NCBI RefSeq assembly: GCF_035582795.1
Contig: NC_134370.1
Location: 47,603,501-47,667,500, forward strand
Reading direction: 5' to 3'
DNA: 64,000 bases
DNA from: Mycteria americana
Lineage: Eukaryota; Chordata; Aves; Ciconiiformes; Ciconiidae
Shown here: positions 48,418 to 60,364 of the stretch, piece by piece
Layout of the letters: the number at the start of each line of letters is the position of its first letter
Position numbering within the stretch: the first letter of the stretch is position 1
The notes under the pieces: generated by a model
What the model was told of the DNA's origin: nothing
Database searches by the model: none
The model's input: the letters and a program-made list of their open reading frames with translations, nothing else
Translations under genes and position numbers: made by a program

Positions 48418-51400
48418 CTGGGAGCAGAGGAACAAGCACAAGCACTCAGTGGCCAGTGGTTGAGACGGACATTCCTGGCGTAGCCCCCCATCTACCCCAC
48501 GCTGCAGCCATCCTCAGCACACTTACAGCACGATGAAGATCTTCAGGAGCTGGTAGTCGGAAGGTCTCAGCTCCGCCACACAGCTCTGCTCCACCTCCAG
48601 CTCCTCCTCAGTGTTTACTGCGCTTTCTGAAACGCAAGCCCAGAGTCAGCAGCACAGCGACGCTGGGCAGATGCTTGTGCTCCTCCAACAGCTGGGAGCC
48701 TTCAAGCATCAAATATTCCTCCTCCATGGGCTAACGCTACCTGCACAGGCATTACAGGGGCACACCAAGGGCTCAGACCCCACAGGCAGGACAGCCTATC
48801 CCATCCCCTAGACCCCATCACCGACTCCCAGCCTCAACGCTGCTCATCTCCAAGGCAGAAATCCCCGCCATGACAGCGGAGGATGGATGAACATGTATTT
48901 ATGGAGGTTTACGCCCAGCAACGTGTGTGGGGCAGGGCACAAACCCACCTCCCCAGGTCAGACACAGCCCTCACCTGAAACCAGGGGCTCCTCAGAGGTG
49001 AAGGAGCTCTCCTTGGCGCTCAGGCTGCTGACGGAGGTCCGGTGGATGCACTGGTAGTTGGCATCTGGCAGTGACAGTGACAGCGAAGCGGGTGACACCT
49101 TCCTCCACTTGCCCTCAGGGACGATCACCTCCTGCGGGAACAGCCCCAGGTGAGCCATGCCACAGGCAGCGGTTTCTTCCATGAAACTGGCAGCACCGAG
49201 GATGTGGTGGGGCCAGATTTGGACTCGAACCTTATGGCATCTCCATCGAGCACCAGCACATCCAAAACATCATCCTAAGGAGGAACTAGTCCTCCACGAC
49301 AGCCCCGTGGGGACAACTGCCATAGGAAGGACCTGCCCACACACCCCACGCCTGCCCCAAATACCGATTGCTGCTTCCTTCACCCCATGGCTTGAAGCTC
49401 AGCGTGGTCACCCATCGTCCTCCAAGAACCCCTTGCCTGCCCCATGGCTCAGCATCCCGGTCCCAGTGCCCTGGAAAGGCACTGAATCAAGTGAGGCAGC
49501 AGTGAGCACGGAGAGGGATTCCCCCGCTGGAGAGTCCCCGGGGCTGGAGCTGCTGAAGGGCTACCTCCCTCGGAAGCACCGGAAGATGCTTCCAGCCTGG
49601 ATCATTCCCGATTCACTCCTTAAAAAGCACCTTCAACCCCTGGGATGCCACCAGCCCACGGGGGACATCCCACTTGTCACCTCCTGCACCCAGCCTGATG
49701 CAAAGGGCCACCAGCCCATGGAGGACACCCTGCTCAGTGTCCCATACAGCCCGGCACAGCCGCAGCATCAACGGCTTCATGACTGAGCAGATACAGGGAT
49801 GGGCCATCCACATTTCATGGAGGACACATCCTGCTGTCTGGGGATGCAGCCACTGTGAGCAGAGCCGAGCCCTGCCATGCTCCAAAGGCAGCAGGATGCA
49901 GCCCCTCATGCTCCTTTGGTCACACCACGATTCAGCAGCCTTTTCCCTCTCCAGCCTCCTGGCTACAAGCCATCCCACTCATCCCACAGATTTTTGGATA
50001 ATTCAACCACGTTTCTAGCCTGTTATCCATGTTCACAGCTGCAAACAGCACCAGCCAGCTGGAGTGGAGCAGCAGCATTTTGCACATCACTCCGAAGTTT
50101 TTCAGTCTATAAACTGACACCCAAGACTAACCAGACAGGTCACCAGCTTGTGCTTAGCCACATGCTGTCCAAATTGTCCTCCTGACCTGGCCATTTCTTG
50201 CCAAACTGGGGTACAAGGATCCCGGAGGACGAGTTATGAAGACAACGGCCATATCCTCATGTGACCTTTCTTGCAGCGAGGGGAGAGGACTGACTGCACC
50301 CTGCAAGTTGCTGCTGGCCGAACTTCAGCATGCTGGGAAGGAGTTAAACCCACCAAGGGGGCCAGGCAGATGCTCTCCTGCCCATAATGAAAGTTCATGG
50401 GGGTCCTTCCCTCTCCAGAGCTGCCCTGACCCTCACCAGCGATACGGCGTCGGGCTCCTCTGTCAGCTCCTTCAAACTCAAGCTCTTCTTACTCGAAACC
50501 TGGAGGGGAGAAAGAAACACGCGTTATCAGCTGGGGCACCACCTCTCCCTGCTTCAACGTAAGCCAGAAAATTGAATTTTGACCTTTCTGGTGAGTCTAT
50601 GAAGAGCAGCTGCTTAAAATTTGCAAGCGCAGGGATTTTGGGGATGAAGAAAAGCACCCGGCAGAGGACAGGGCACTGCATCACTGCTCCCTGCTGCCAA
50701 AAACCCTACAAGGTGGTGGCTGAGCCGAGGGCTCCTGCAAGGGCTCCTGCAAGGGCTCCTGCACCGGTCTCAGCTCCCGGTGCAGGGGATAAACCATCAG
50801 GGGGGAAAAAGGGAATATCTGGGCAGAACAAGGCACATTTCAAAGAATAAATTCCTCAGTTCAGCGATGGGGCTGAGTCACCCAAATTGCCTCCCCAGCA
50901 TACCCAGCAGCCACCCTTCCAGGCAGGGAAGGGCTCCAGCACCACTTCCCATGTGCTTCAAAGGCAGGGAGAAGAGGAGGTGCCCACAACCCTCCTCTCC
51001 AGCTCGAGGGCTGATGGATTTCTTCCCCCTTCAGGCTTAATTAAAAAAAAATTTTTTTTTTTATTTTTTTTTAAACTTTGTACCATTTTTCCTTCCCTTA
51101 AACTTTAGATCCGGGGAAAAGGCAACGATGCATGGAGTGGCAGAACTAGTATTACTACCAGATTATAAAGAGTTCATATACACGCCCTGGGAGAGAACAG
51201 AAACTCCAGGCTCTGCCTCTGTCATCTGTGACCCAGAAAAGGCCACCAGCGGCTCACGGGAACAGGATGCCTATGCAACACCTGGGGACGGGCTCTGCCC
51301 TGCCGGGATGCTCAGGAACATACTCAAGAAACAGCCACCATCATTTTGAACTACAAAACGGGGACAGCGGGACAGCCCCCTGCATTGGGCGGTGGGGATG

Positions 51401-54400
51401 CAGCAGTGTCATGAAGTGCTGGCGTTCTCAGCAGGCTCCTGCCCCTCTTCCCTTCCCTTGCTGCAGAGCAAGGATGCCAAGAAGAGGTGGCAGGGCACCA
51501 GGGAGGGCTTTGGGAGCAGTCCAAAGCCTTTGTGGTGATGGCAAGGAGCTTTGCTCCCCAAGACGCAGCCCAAAGGGAGCTTGTGGCTATTGAAATGCGT
51601 CAGACACAGGGTGGAGGGTACCTGCAGGTGCGTGCAGACTCTCCTCAGGACATCGTAGACGCTGTCGCGGGAGATGAGGGACACGAAGATGTACTGCAAG
51701 AGAAAGAGAGAAGCTGCCGGGAGAGATTCCCCCCATCCTGAGTCCAGTTCCCCACAGGCAGGGGACAGGCAGAGACATTCTGCCCTTGAATCTCCCCTCC
51801 TTCGTGAGCCATGTCCCCCCCGCAAGCATCTCCCCACAGAGTTTCCCTGCTGCTATTTTTGCAGCCTGCTGAAACCTGGACCTGATTTTTCTGGGGCCGG
51901 TTTTGCTTGGCTGCTGTCCCCATGGGGCCTCCCACACTCAGTCCAGAGGGATGCAGCAGCAAACGGGGCCGGGAGCGACCAAAAATATCCCCACAGATCA
52001 GCAAGAGGGGACATGGGGCAGTGCTCGCCTTGCCCAACACGGAGCCCATGCGATGTGCAGGGCAGCCTTGCAACCAGATCACTTTGAACACCCGAATTGT
52101 GCCTTGTCCCCCACCCCCTGCTAAAATCCTGCAGGTATAACCTCCTCCCCGGGAGGGGATGGGCAGCACACGCTGCCACAAGCAGCACGCAGGCAGGCAA
52201 GGACTCAGACGCACTGAGCAGGACTACATCAGCTCACTGCAGCCGACAACACCCAACATGATTTAAAACCAGGAAATTCATCCCCTTAACCAAGTTTTCC
52301 ACCATCTCGGGTTGAATGCTGGCCCAAACCCCTCCCCTGCTTGCGTTTAAGGAGTTTAAAGGTTTTATTTGAGCCTGGCAGGGATTTGTCAGGCTTGGTC
52401 GAGTTTCACTTGGGCTTTGCTTTGCCCAGAAACAAAGTGAAATTCAGAAACAAAAGCAAAGCCATGGTGTTTGCCCTGGCTGGCTGCCAACACAGAGAGT
52501 AGCGCTCGCTTCCCAACTGGCCCGCGCTTTCAGCCGAGGATGGGAATCACTTCATTCCCTGCTGTAAAATCACAGCCAACTCAGACCAGGGCAACCCCCA
52601 GCTGTGGCGAGGCCAGGTACCAATGCTCAAAGGGCTGGCATTACCTTTCTGCTGGCAGTGGTGGTGATGGCCAAGCCATTGGGCAGCAGCCGAGCCGTCT
52701 TATGCTTTTTTATCAGCTGTACGGAGACCACCGGGATCACAACCTGGAGGGCAAAAAGACACAGGGACAGGCAGGGATGGGCACGGTGCGAGCGCAGGGA
52801 GTTTCTTTCACAAGACAAAGATTTAACATGCATTGTAATTATGCCCCAAGCAGAGTGTCGATGCGGGGACTGGGCATTTCCCAGAGACAGCTTGGTTTTT
52901 CTTAAAGGTCATGGCATCTGCCTGTGTTAATCTCAGCTCAGAGGTGGTCTCTACTCAATCAAAACAGCAAGGAGATGGGGAAAGTATCATCCAGTGAGTC
53001 TCCCATCTAAAACCCATCACAAGAGCCCTCCTGCAAGCCCAGGGAGGGTTAAAAATAAGACAGGATGTAATTTATGGCAGGATAACTTCACTGAAACCCC
53101 GTACTTCCATTAGATATTTGTTTAAAGCAGCTGATATAAATAATTCAGTTCTTCAGCCCAATTTTAAAGGAAGTTGTCTCTCCCCAAGATCCCTGTCAGC
53201 CACAAGACTAACAGGGAAACATCAGATTGTAAATCAAGAAGAAAAGCCAAGAGAGATTCAAATCTCCCCCCCAGAAACCTTTGATCTTCTTTCAAATGCC
53301 ATTGCAGCTTGTAGGAGGTTTTGCATCAGGGAATTTTAAACCAAACCAATATTTGGTTTCCCCAGGCAGATGCTGCAGGTGATTGGAGGGGGAGGCACAG
53401 CCATGCTCCTCTTTGCATCAGAGGCTTCTGACAGCAATTTTGGTGGTATTTGGGTGTGGGAAGGGATAAGTGGGCTGGGCTACAAGCCCTACAGGACCGG
53501 GGTGGGCTGGCCCCCATGTTACCTTGATGTCCTTCCCAAAAAGGTTTGCGTAGAAGCAGAGCCAGTTGGGGGAGATGTAAAGCCTTCCCTGGATGAGGAT
53601 GTCTCTCTGGAGGGCGCAGGAACAAACTGCAAGGCAGAGAGAGGGGCATGGCAGACTGTGTGCCAGATCCTGCCGCCCCCGTACCCGTCCCTCGCCATGC
53701 CACCCACCTTTCAGCACACTCTCCTCCGTCGGGATGTCCTTGAACAGCTTGTGGTACTGGGAGTTGTACTTGCTAGCGGCCTGAAAATTAAGCAGAGCAA
53801 AGTTATCCGGTGACCTCGCTGATAAGGAGAACCAAAAAAAACCAGCCTCCTGCAAAAACATCTCCCTCTCCCCGCACCCGGGACCGGCGCAGCAGGGTCC
53901 CACCAGGCTGGGGACGGCGAAGCCAAAGGGCTAGAGGAGGCTCGGATGATCCAGCACCCAGCAAATGCTGTGCCATCCTCCCAAATAAACATTTCCCCTA
54001 ATATCTAAGGAGGTGTCTGAGGCTCTGCAGGGAGCCCGTTTTCCCCTAGACTCATCCACAGGCAATTTATTTTGCCCAGCGGTTTCTCTCCTCCTCCTCA
54101 AGCTCTTCCCTTATTCAGGACACAGTGACAACACTTGCTTTGCACCCATCGCGCCGCGCCATCCAGCTATTTATATTCCTGGTGCCTCTTCAAAGCCTGC
54201 CGGCAGCCGCGGCAAGAGGCTCAGCAGGTTCGCCCTTAAATAATTCTGTATATAAGTTAAAGGCTCCAAAGCAGTTCAATGCTTTGCATTAAATCCGCTC
54301 AATAAGTCCTGTAAGGCAGCACGGACAGATTTGTGCCCCTGAGCTAGAGGAGGCAGTGTCCCAGACCTCAGGGTGCTCCCTGGGGATGCGGCTGTCCCCG

Positions 54401-57400
54401 TGGCAGTGACGGCTGCCACCTGAAATCCAAGGGACAAGGTGCTTTGCCAGGATGCAGAGAGATCCAGCACAGCTCGAAGGGCCCCGGGGAAGCAAGGCTG
54501 GTTTGCAGGAAGCACCGCAGGCAGAGTCCTCCTCCCTGCGGTGACAAGGTCACCTTTACTCCGCACACCTTGTCACCAAATGAGCTGGGCCATAAGAGGA
54601 TCAAGGCACTTGCATCACCTGGGGTCGGCTTAGACACTCCCCGGAGAGACGCCACGATAGTGGCGGGTGCCGGTGGAAGCGTTTCAGGGGGACACAGGGG
54701 GATACGGGGTGGACACAGAGGGGACTGTGGCATCACCTCTGAGCCACCCCTGGGCTGTCTTGACCTGCAGGTCAAGAAACACCCCCTGGCCCCAGCATAA
54801 ACCTGTTGCCATCTAGTAACCCTCCCAGATGCCTCTGAATAATCAGCAAAATGTTTTTCTCCTCAATCTTTTTCACGGGGAAAGGCAAAATGCCTCCTCC
54901 CTCCACTCCTTCCTCTTCCAGAGCATCTCTTGTTTGTAGACAGACCAAAAAGCTCTACATCGGGCACTATTTGAACAACCAAAAAGGTTCAAACGGACAG
55001 CAACTGAGCTGCTTGCAGTCAAGACTTCCACTTTCTCCTTTGCTGTGGATGGAAAATCCTGCAAGTGTTTGCAAGGCAGATCACAGGCCACATGAAACCT
55101 TCATCGGCTCCCCTGAAAATGCAGGCAGGACCCTCTGCCATACACCAGGAGCCGCTGCAGCTTCGCCTCTGGCTCCCACAGCCCACATTTGAGACCCCAG
55201 GTGGGTTCCTCCGTGGCAAACAGCCAGGGTCAGGCTACAACAAACCAGCCCATTCACTCATGAAGCCGAAGATTTACCACTTCCCGGTGGCATTTCTTGA
55301 TGTCTTCATCCTTCAGGGCTTCATTCAGGTGGAGGCTGGAAGGAAAAATAATAATCAGGTAAGTGAAGAGCCCCAGGTCTCTTACCAGCTCCCAAAAACA
55401 CGTGTGCTGCAAGAAGAGACACGGCATAACGTAGAGGACCAAAGAGAGACCCCCAGGAAGCCAAGTTTTGGGTGTCTAGGCGATTTATCGTAGCATCAGG
55501 CATGCAGTGACATCACTGAGGTTAAATAATGGCTGCAGGACAAGGCTGATCCATCTGGCATCAGGCTGATGGCGAGCCGGTCTGTGCCATGGTGGAGGCA
55601 CCAGCACTGGGGTGCCTGTACCCAAAACGCATGCCGGCACTGGGGGAAGGTGCCTAGAGCTGCCCCCAGCAGCAGCCTGGGACAGGTTAGGAGCTGGTGA
55701 TGGGCAGCTTTGGCTGGGTCAAGGTTTCCCCAGGGAAAGCACAAACTGGGAGAAAAAAAAATTTGGGAACGTGCCCAGCCAGGAGGATGGACTCAGATTT
55801 GGCTGTGCATGGGGGCATCCATCCACATCCATCACACAGGCAGATGAAGGGAGAAACCACAGAGACAGTGAAATCCTCCCAACAGCCTCAGCAGTGGGAA
55901 TACCGGTCCCCTTCCCCAAACTCCTCTCCCCTCCTTGCTTTTATAGACCAAATATTTGAGGGTGAAAACAAAGAGGGGACCCCCTGTGCCAACTCCCAGC
56001 TGGCAGGCTGCACCTGGCAGCTTGGAGGCAGCAGGGATGCTGCAGGAGGTGGAAACAGGAGGAAAAAGAGCAAATACTCGACTGCAGACCCCAGGACCCT
56101 GTGGTGATGCTGCCCCTCACCTGCCGTCGAGGGAATCCAAACTCTTCTCCTTGTGCGATGCCTCCAGTTTCTCACGGCTGTGCATGGGCTCGGGGCTCTT
56201 CAGGGAAGCTGCTTTTTCATGCATCAGTTTAGTGCTGCAAGGAGAAGCCCATTAACCCCCAAGGAGAAGGGAGAGAGCAGAGAGATGCGTTTCAGAGCTG
56301 TAAATCCATTCCCTTCAAACCCTGCCCGCACAGAGACGTTGGTATCTCTGCCGCTCAAGGACAGCAAGAATATTTCTGCGATTTCTCAAGTCACGCAAAG
56401 AAGAAAAAGGGCATTTCTTGCCAGGAACTCCCTGCTGCTCGCAACCAAGTGGCTAAGGAGCGGCGGCTCCCTCCCCGCTGCCTCGGATAACACCCTCCAA
56501 AGCAGAGCCTCTCCTCCTCAAGAGATGGAGGTTGGGATGGGAAAAATCGCAGGCCTATGAAACTCCCTGGGGTGACGGACATTTCAGCCAGCAAGGGCCA
56601 GGGTCTGCTCCTCTGGGTCAGCAAAACACCATCTTCCCAGGGCAGAGCCCATGCTGAAGGCACCACCTCCCTCCTTTAATTGCTCCCCTCTTGTTAAAGC
56701 CCGTTATTTACTATCATGAGTTTTATCAGAGGCACTTATCGGCTGCGACAGGTAAAGTAAACACGCTCCCAGCGCCACGCAGGGAAGGTTATCACCCAGC
56801 AGGCCAGAAAGGTGGCACTTCCGCCCTCAGCAAACTGCAACCGGAGATTGTCATGCAGCGGTGCTTCTGGCACCAAGAGCCAAAGCGGAGTGTGATCCCA
56901 GGGGATCGATGCCGGAGCAGTGATCCACAGGCTCTGGCAGTATAGCAGAGCCAGCAAACAGCCACTGGACCTACAGAGAGGAATTTATTCAAGGGAAAAG
57001 AGCTTGGCTCAACAGGCAGGGGGTGATGCCAGAGCAGGTGGGGGACAGGCAGGATGGCAGTGGGCAGGATGAGCGCCAGTGGGCAGGACAAGTGTGGAGC
57101 TGGAGTGCATCCCGGTGCCTGCAGGGACAATGCCGTAGTGGTGCAGCAGAGCCCAGGCAGAGAAGCCATCCCAAAACTGCTTCCTAAATAAAGAGAGGGG
57201 CTCTTTCGCTGCCCCATGCTTCCCTACACACACCCTGCTCCCGCTCTGAGGTGCCTGTCCGAAGGGAAACCCGTCTAAATAATCCCTCACGGACTCAGGG
57301 AGAGCCAGGACGGGGGTGCTGCACCACAACACCCATCACCCAAACGTCCTGAGAGTCAAAGCTGTATGAGCCCCCATGTTCGCGCAGCCTCAAGGGCCCA

Positions 57401-59954
57401 ACCGAAACACTGTCCCAATGTGATGGAGCTGGGCTGAATCCCGGCCGGAGGCACGGGCAATGCTCCCTCAAGATGCAGTACGTACACGGGGCTGCAGAAA
57501 AAACAAAGTCACCGGTGCCATGCAGTTAGGACCAGGCTGGGAACCAGCTCCTGGATTCCTGCAGCCTGCATTTGCAAAGTGAATGAGCTGCCCACACGGC
57601 CCAAAAGCCTGAGCATTGCAGGGACGGGATGAACACACCGAGGCTGTGGGGCATTTTTAGGAGAAGCTCAGGTCAAAGGACATGTCTGGAACGGAAGGGA
57701 GACTCTACCAACAAGAAGCACCAAAATAACATCCCTTGGCATTGCACCAAAAGGCTTTTTCCCTGCCTGATTCCTTGGACACCCTGTGCCTTTGGGACAG
57801 GCAGCCCCATGCTGCAAACACTCTCTGCCAAGTGAGGCCACGCTACCCTGAAGCCAAAACTCGTACCATGGAGGCACCAGAGCCTTCCTCCCCCTTGCCC
57901 CCATGCTGGAAAAGGGGCTCCGACCTGCTCCAGAGCCTCCCTCTCCAGAGCTAAGCTCGCTCTGGCTTCCCCCACATCATCCCTTAAATCCCCAAGCGGT
58001 TGCGCCACTTAATCCAGGAGAAAGGATTTAGGCCTAACGAGGGCTGATGCCAAGGGGCACTGCGCAGGGGATGGGGAGAGACACCCCCTGCTTGAGGTGA
58101 GGGCATTGAGAAACCCCCATGAGGTCACCAAACACACAGAAATCCCCTAAAACAAGAAAAGCCAGAGGCTGTAGAGCACTTGGAAGGGCTGCATGGTCCT
58201 GTCCCAGTTTTCTTTCCCTCTTATGGTCACCGCCAGGGACAAGTCCCCAGGTCAGACAGTCCCTGGACACAGTGCTGGCACCAGGCTGCTCCAGGGAGGG
58301 TCTGGGGGCTGCAAGGAGCATCCTCAGTGCCAGCAGAGATGTCCCCAGCAGCTGCCTCATCTCCCCCTCTCCAGATCTGAATCCATCCCAGTTCCCAGAT
58401 GCGGCAGGGATGGAGATCCGGGGTTTGGGAGCACAGGATAAGATAAGGTTGGGCTCCAGGAACAGCTGACAGGGAAGTCTCCCTGCCAAGAGCTGCTTCC
58501 AGCACCAGCACAGGGAAGAAAACACTTTCTAGCAGCTCACACCATCACCCTCCTTGAGGTTTTTTTTTAAGCAGGAAACTGTTCCTGCAGGAAAACCACT
58601 GTCCCAAGCATCCCAAACTACAAGCGGCGCAAGAACAGTCGGAGCGCGGAGCCCCTGAGATGAGGCACAGCGGGTGGACGCAGGAGTCCCCGGCAAAGGG
58701 AAAACATTGCTGGCAACCTGCCGAGCCCCTGCCCACCATAACAGGGCTGACACCCCCCTGCTCTGCCCGTGCAGGCTCCTTGAGACCCCCAGCTCGCCTC
58801 CTGGGCTGTGGCTTTGCCAGGCAAAGGCCAGTGCTTCTCCCTCCCCGCAACTCAGCATCTCCCTTCCCTTACGCAGTGCTGGGATCCAGCCTGGAAATGG
58901 TCCTGCATGAGCCCCTCCGGCAGCATTTAATTTTCGCTGGATCCCTTCCCCGCTGCCGGCGCAAGTGAGGGGGAAACACGCGGCGGAGGCAGGAGAGAGT
59001 GAGCAAGGGATTTCACCTCCCCAAAAAAAACCCCAAGGATCAGAGCCAGAGGGAGGCACTTGCAGCCGGGCTGCCTTGGCCCGAGCGAGCCCGGGCAGGA
59101 TCCGGCGAGCTGCCCTTGTTCCCAGCTTTCAAGGTCATTTCAATCCCATGTGTTGGCTACTGGAGCAGAGCCACCGCCGAGGATGCTGGAGGGGAACGGC
59201 CGGTCCTGAGCGGCGCTGTCAGGAGAGAGGCAGGAGGTCAAGGAGAGGAGGGACAGACGGAGCCGTGTGTGTGTCCCCAAGTCCCTGCACCCCGGGATCT
59301 GGCTGCGGGCGGCCTCCCTCGATGCCCCCCCGGGGTCCCTCCCTGGGAATGGCCTGTCCCCGGGGCCCTATACCCGGCGGGTGGCAGCCGGGGTGAGAGC
59401 CAAGGCCTCGGTCCCAGCAGGTCCCAGGATCACTCCCAGCACCCAGGATACTGGCCTTTACTAGGCACCGCTCTAAGAGCCCAACGCCACGGGGAGAGCC
59501 CGGCCTTGGTCCCTTCGCGGCCCCGGGCGGGCTATGATGGGCCGGGAGAGCTCGGCCGCCAGCCAGCACCGAGCCACGCCGGGGGCCGCAGCGAGGAGCG
59601 GCCGGGGCAGCCCCGGCGGCCAGTCCCCACCCTCCGCCCGGGCTCGGAGCCCCCCCCAAGCAGAACCGGCGGCTCCCGGGCCAGGCAGCGGCGACACCCC
59701 CCCCCGTCCCAGTTCGTCCCCTCAGTAGGGTGAGGGGGAGCCTCAGTATTTCCGCGCTCCCCTCAGAGCGCGATGCCGCCGCCGGCGGCCGGCCGGAGGC
59801 AGGCCGAGAACTGGCACTGGGCTCCCCAGCGGCAACGGGGACGCGCCCCACGGCTCCGGTCGCCACCCGGGACACAGGACCCCCGCAGCTCCCCCCCTTC
59901 CGGAGCCCCCCGCCCCTACCTGCGCGGCAGCCCCGCGCTGCCCGGCGCCGTCAT
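48306..59954 (-). CDS. GRAMD2A: GRAMD2A gene, 11 coding exons, 328 aa
   Basis: GRAMD2A is an ER-anchored protein whose GRAM domain binds PI(4,5)P2, placing it at ER-plasma-membrane contacts used for STIM1-dependent calcium entry. Eleven minus-strand exons with GT/AG borders join in one phase: 59954-59920, 56234-56121, 55335-55278, 53780-53708, 53626-53523, 52743-52645, 51693-51622, 50499-50437, 49131-48975, 48626-48527 and 48417-48306. The product has a variable N-terminus (1-69), a GRAM/PH-like domain (about 72-185; LIQGRLYISPNWLCFYANLF), a serine-rich linker, an acidic stretch (TEEELEVEQ) and one C-terminal membrane segment (about 288-306; ICLLVVSSSYLAF). As in the family, there is no VASt sterol-transfer domain, unlike GRAMD1 proteins. 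GRAMD2B is excluded by closer similarity and by synteny. Introns range from 81 bp to 3.7 kb and hold no recognised gene. Confidence 0.95.
48527..48626 (-). CDS. GRAMD2A: GRAMD2A exon 10
   Basis: Acceptor CGTTTCAG|AAAGCG and donor GTGCT|GTAAGT. It encodes residues 259-292: the acidic TEEELEVEQ stretch, RPSDYQLLK and the start of the membrane segment. The match to the human EEEPRSTGELRLWDYRLLK region is clear. Confidence 0.92.
48975..49131 (-). CDS. GRAMD2A: GRAMD2A exon 9
   Basis: Acceptor TTCCCGCAG|GAGGTG and donor GTTTCAG|GTGAGG. It encodes residues 207-259, EVIVPEGKWRKVSPASLSLS and on, a serine-rich linker. It aligns with the human PEMKWRKVCPSSRSLSLPD segment and is less conserved after it. 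Confidence 0.92.
50437..50499 (-). CDS. GRAMD2A: GRAMD2A exon 8
   Basis: Acceptor CCCCTCCAG|GTTTCG and donor TCGCTG|GTGAGG. It is a 63-nt, phase-0 exon encoding VSSKKSLSLKELTEEPDAVS plus L (residues 186-206), matching the human SSKKSLSVREF segment. Confidence 0.9.
50728..50763. repeat. 12-bp tandem repeat, three copies, in GRAMD2A intron 7
   Basis: AGGGCTCCTGCA is repeated exactly at 50728, 50740 and 50752. Confidence 0.9.
51622..51693 (-). CDS. GRAMD2A: GRAMD2A exon 7, end of GRAM domain
   Basis: Acceptor CTCTTGCAG|TACATC and donor CTGCAG|GTACCC. Its 72 nt encode YIFVSLISRDSVYDVLRRVC and THLQ (residues 162-185), the last strand and C-terminal helix of the GRAM/PH-like fold. Confidence 0.95.
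52645..52743 (-). CDS. GRAMD2A: GRAMD2A exon 6, GRAM domain
   Basis: Acceptor GCCCTCCAG|GTTGTG and donor AGAAAG|GTAATG. Its 99 nt encode residues 129-161, VVIPVVSVQLIKKHKTARLL and on. The basic KKHKTAR patch is part of the lipid-facing surface expected in this family. Confidence 0.95.
53523..53626 (-). CDS. GRAMD2A: GRAMD2A exon 5, GRAM domain core
   Basis: Acceptor GCCTTGCAG|TTTGTT and donor ATCAAG|GTAACA. It encodes residues 94-128: CSCALQRDILIQGRLYISPN, then WLCFYANLFGKDIK. This is the signature GRAM stretch and is nearly identical to human. Confidence 0.96.
53708..53780 (-). CDS. GRAMD2A: GRAMD2A exon 4, start of GRAM domain
   Basis: Acceptor AATTTTCAG|GCCGCT and donor CTGAAAG|GTGGGT. 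It encodes residues 70-94, AASKYNSQYHKLFKDIPTEE and SVLK, matching human KYNQQYHKLFKDVPLEEVVLK. The intron to exon 5 is only 81 bp. Confidence 0.95.
54806..54819 (-). promoter_or_regulatory. Weaker CTCF-like motif in GRAMD2A intron 3
   Basis: The plus strand reads TTGCCATCTAGTAA. The reverse complement keeps the ACTAGATGGCA core and matches about 11 of 14 consensus positions. It has the same orientation as the stronger motif at 46214-46227. Confidence 0.3.
55278..55335 (-). CDS. GRAMD2A: GRAMD2A exon 3
   Basis: Acceptor TTCCTTCCAG|CCTCCA and donor GAAGTG|GTAAAT. It encodes residues 50-69, SLHLNEALKDEDIKKCHREV, aligned with human SLHWPEGLKGEEIKKCGREG. Confidence 0.9.
56121..56234 (-). CDS. 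GRAMD2A: GRAMD2A exon 2
   Basis: Acceptor CTCCTTGCAG|CACTAA and donor GGCAG|GTGAGG. Its 114 nt encode residues 12-50, a charged, poorly conserved N-terminal segment (KLMHEKAASLKSPEPMHSRE). The MH-KAASL-SP pattern recalls human QMHRKTASLNSP. Phase agrees with exons 1 and 3. Confidence 0.85.
56235..59919 (-). other. GRAMD2A: GRAMD2A intron 1
   Basis: A GC-rich intron of 3.7 kb whose first kilobase lies in the promoter CpG island. I saw no repeat, RNA gene or extra exon with homology in it. Confidence 0.6.
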
Positions 59955-60350
59955 CCCCCGCGCGCCCGACCTCCTCGCAGCGCCCCGGCGCCCGCCTATT
60001 GGCCGCCCGCCGCCACGCCACGCCCCCCCCCGCGCGCCCCCATTGGTAGCTGCCACTCGCCGCCGTCCTCAACTCCCCCCTCTCGGCCGCCGCCGCGCCC
60101 CGCCCACTGGCGGGAGGGGGTGGAGTCTAGCGAGAACCCACCTCTTAAAGGGGCCGCGGGCACCTTGCTCGGCCCCGCCGTGGCCGGAGCTCCGGGCGGG
60201 TCTCAGCCCCCGCGGGTGGCGGCAGGGAGGGACCCGCTGTCATCCTCGGGGAACCCAGGGCTGAAACAGCCGCACGAGGCCAGGCTCCCTCCAGGCTCTG
60301 CCCACGAGGACAGGCAGGAGTAGGACCCTCCCCCCCTCAGCCCAGGGACC
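58900..60350 (-). promoter_or_regulatory. GRAMD2A: GRAMD2A CpG-island promoter
   Basis: CpG-dense DNA surrounds exon 1. Upstream on the minus strand are two CCAAT boxes (ATTGG on plus at 59998-60002 and 60042-60046) and a GC box near 60096. No TATA box is seen. The CCAAT spacing predicts transcription start within a few tens of bases of the ATG, so the 5' UTR should be short. Confidence 0.7.
59920..59954 (-). CDS. GRAMD2A: GRAMD2A exon 1 with start codon
   Basis: ATG at 59954-59952 opens MTAPGSAGLPR and the exon ends at a CGCAG|GTAGGG donor (59920). The MTA start and short length resemble human GRAMD2A, and the phase leads correctly into exon 2. G at -3 supports initiation. Confidence 0.85.
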
Positions 60351-60364
60351 AGGGCAGGCTGGCG
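60155..60364. other. PKM-GRAMD2A intergenic gap
   Basis: A short GC-rich gap between the PKM polyadenylation region and the GRAMD2A promoter. It contains no recognisable element of its own. Confidence 0.5.

Noticed and set aside
49221-49231. Perfect tRNA B-box (GGTTCGAGTCC) on the minus strand in GRAMD2A intron 8
   Set aside because: No matching A box, acceptor stem or anticodon arm is found upstream, so neither a tRNA nor a SINE can be supported.
59000-60320. Several long open frames on both strands (up to 244 codons)
   Set aside because: They lie in the GRAMD2A CpG island, where stops are rare. The translations are low-complexity Pro/Ala/Arg/Gly.
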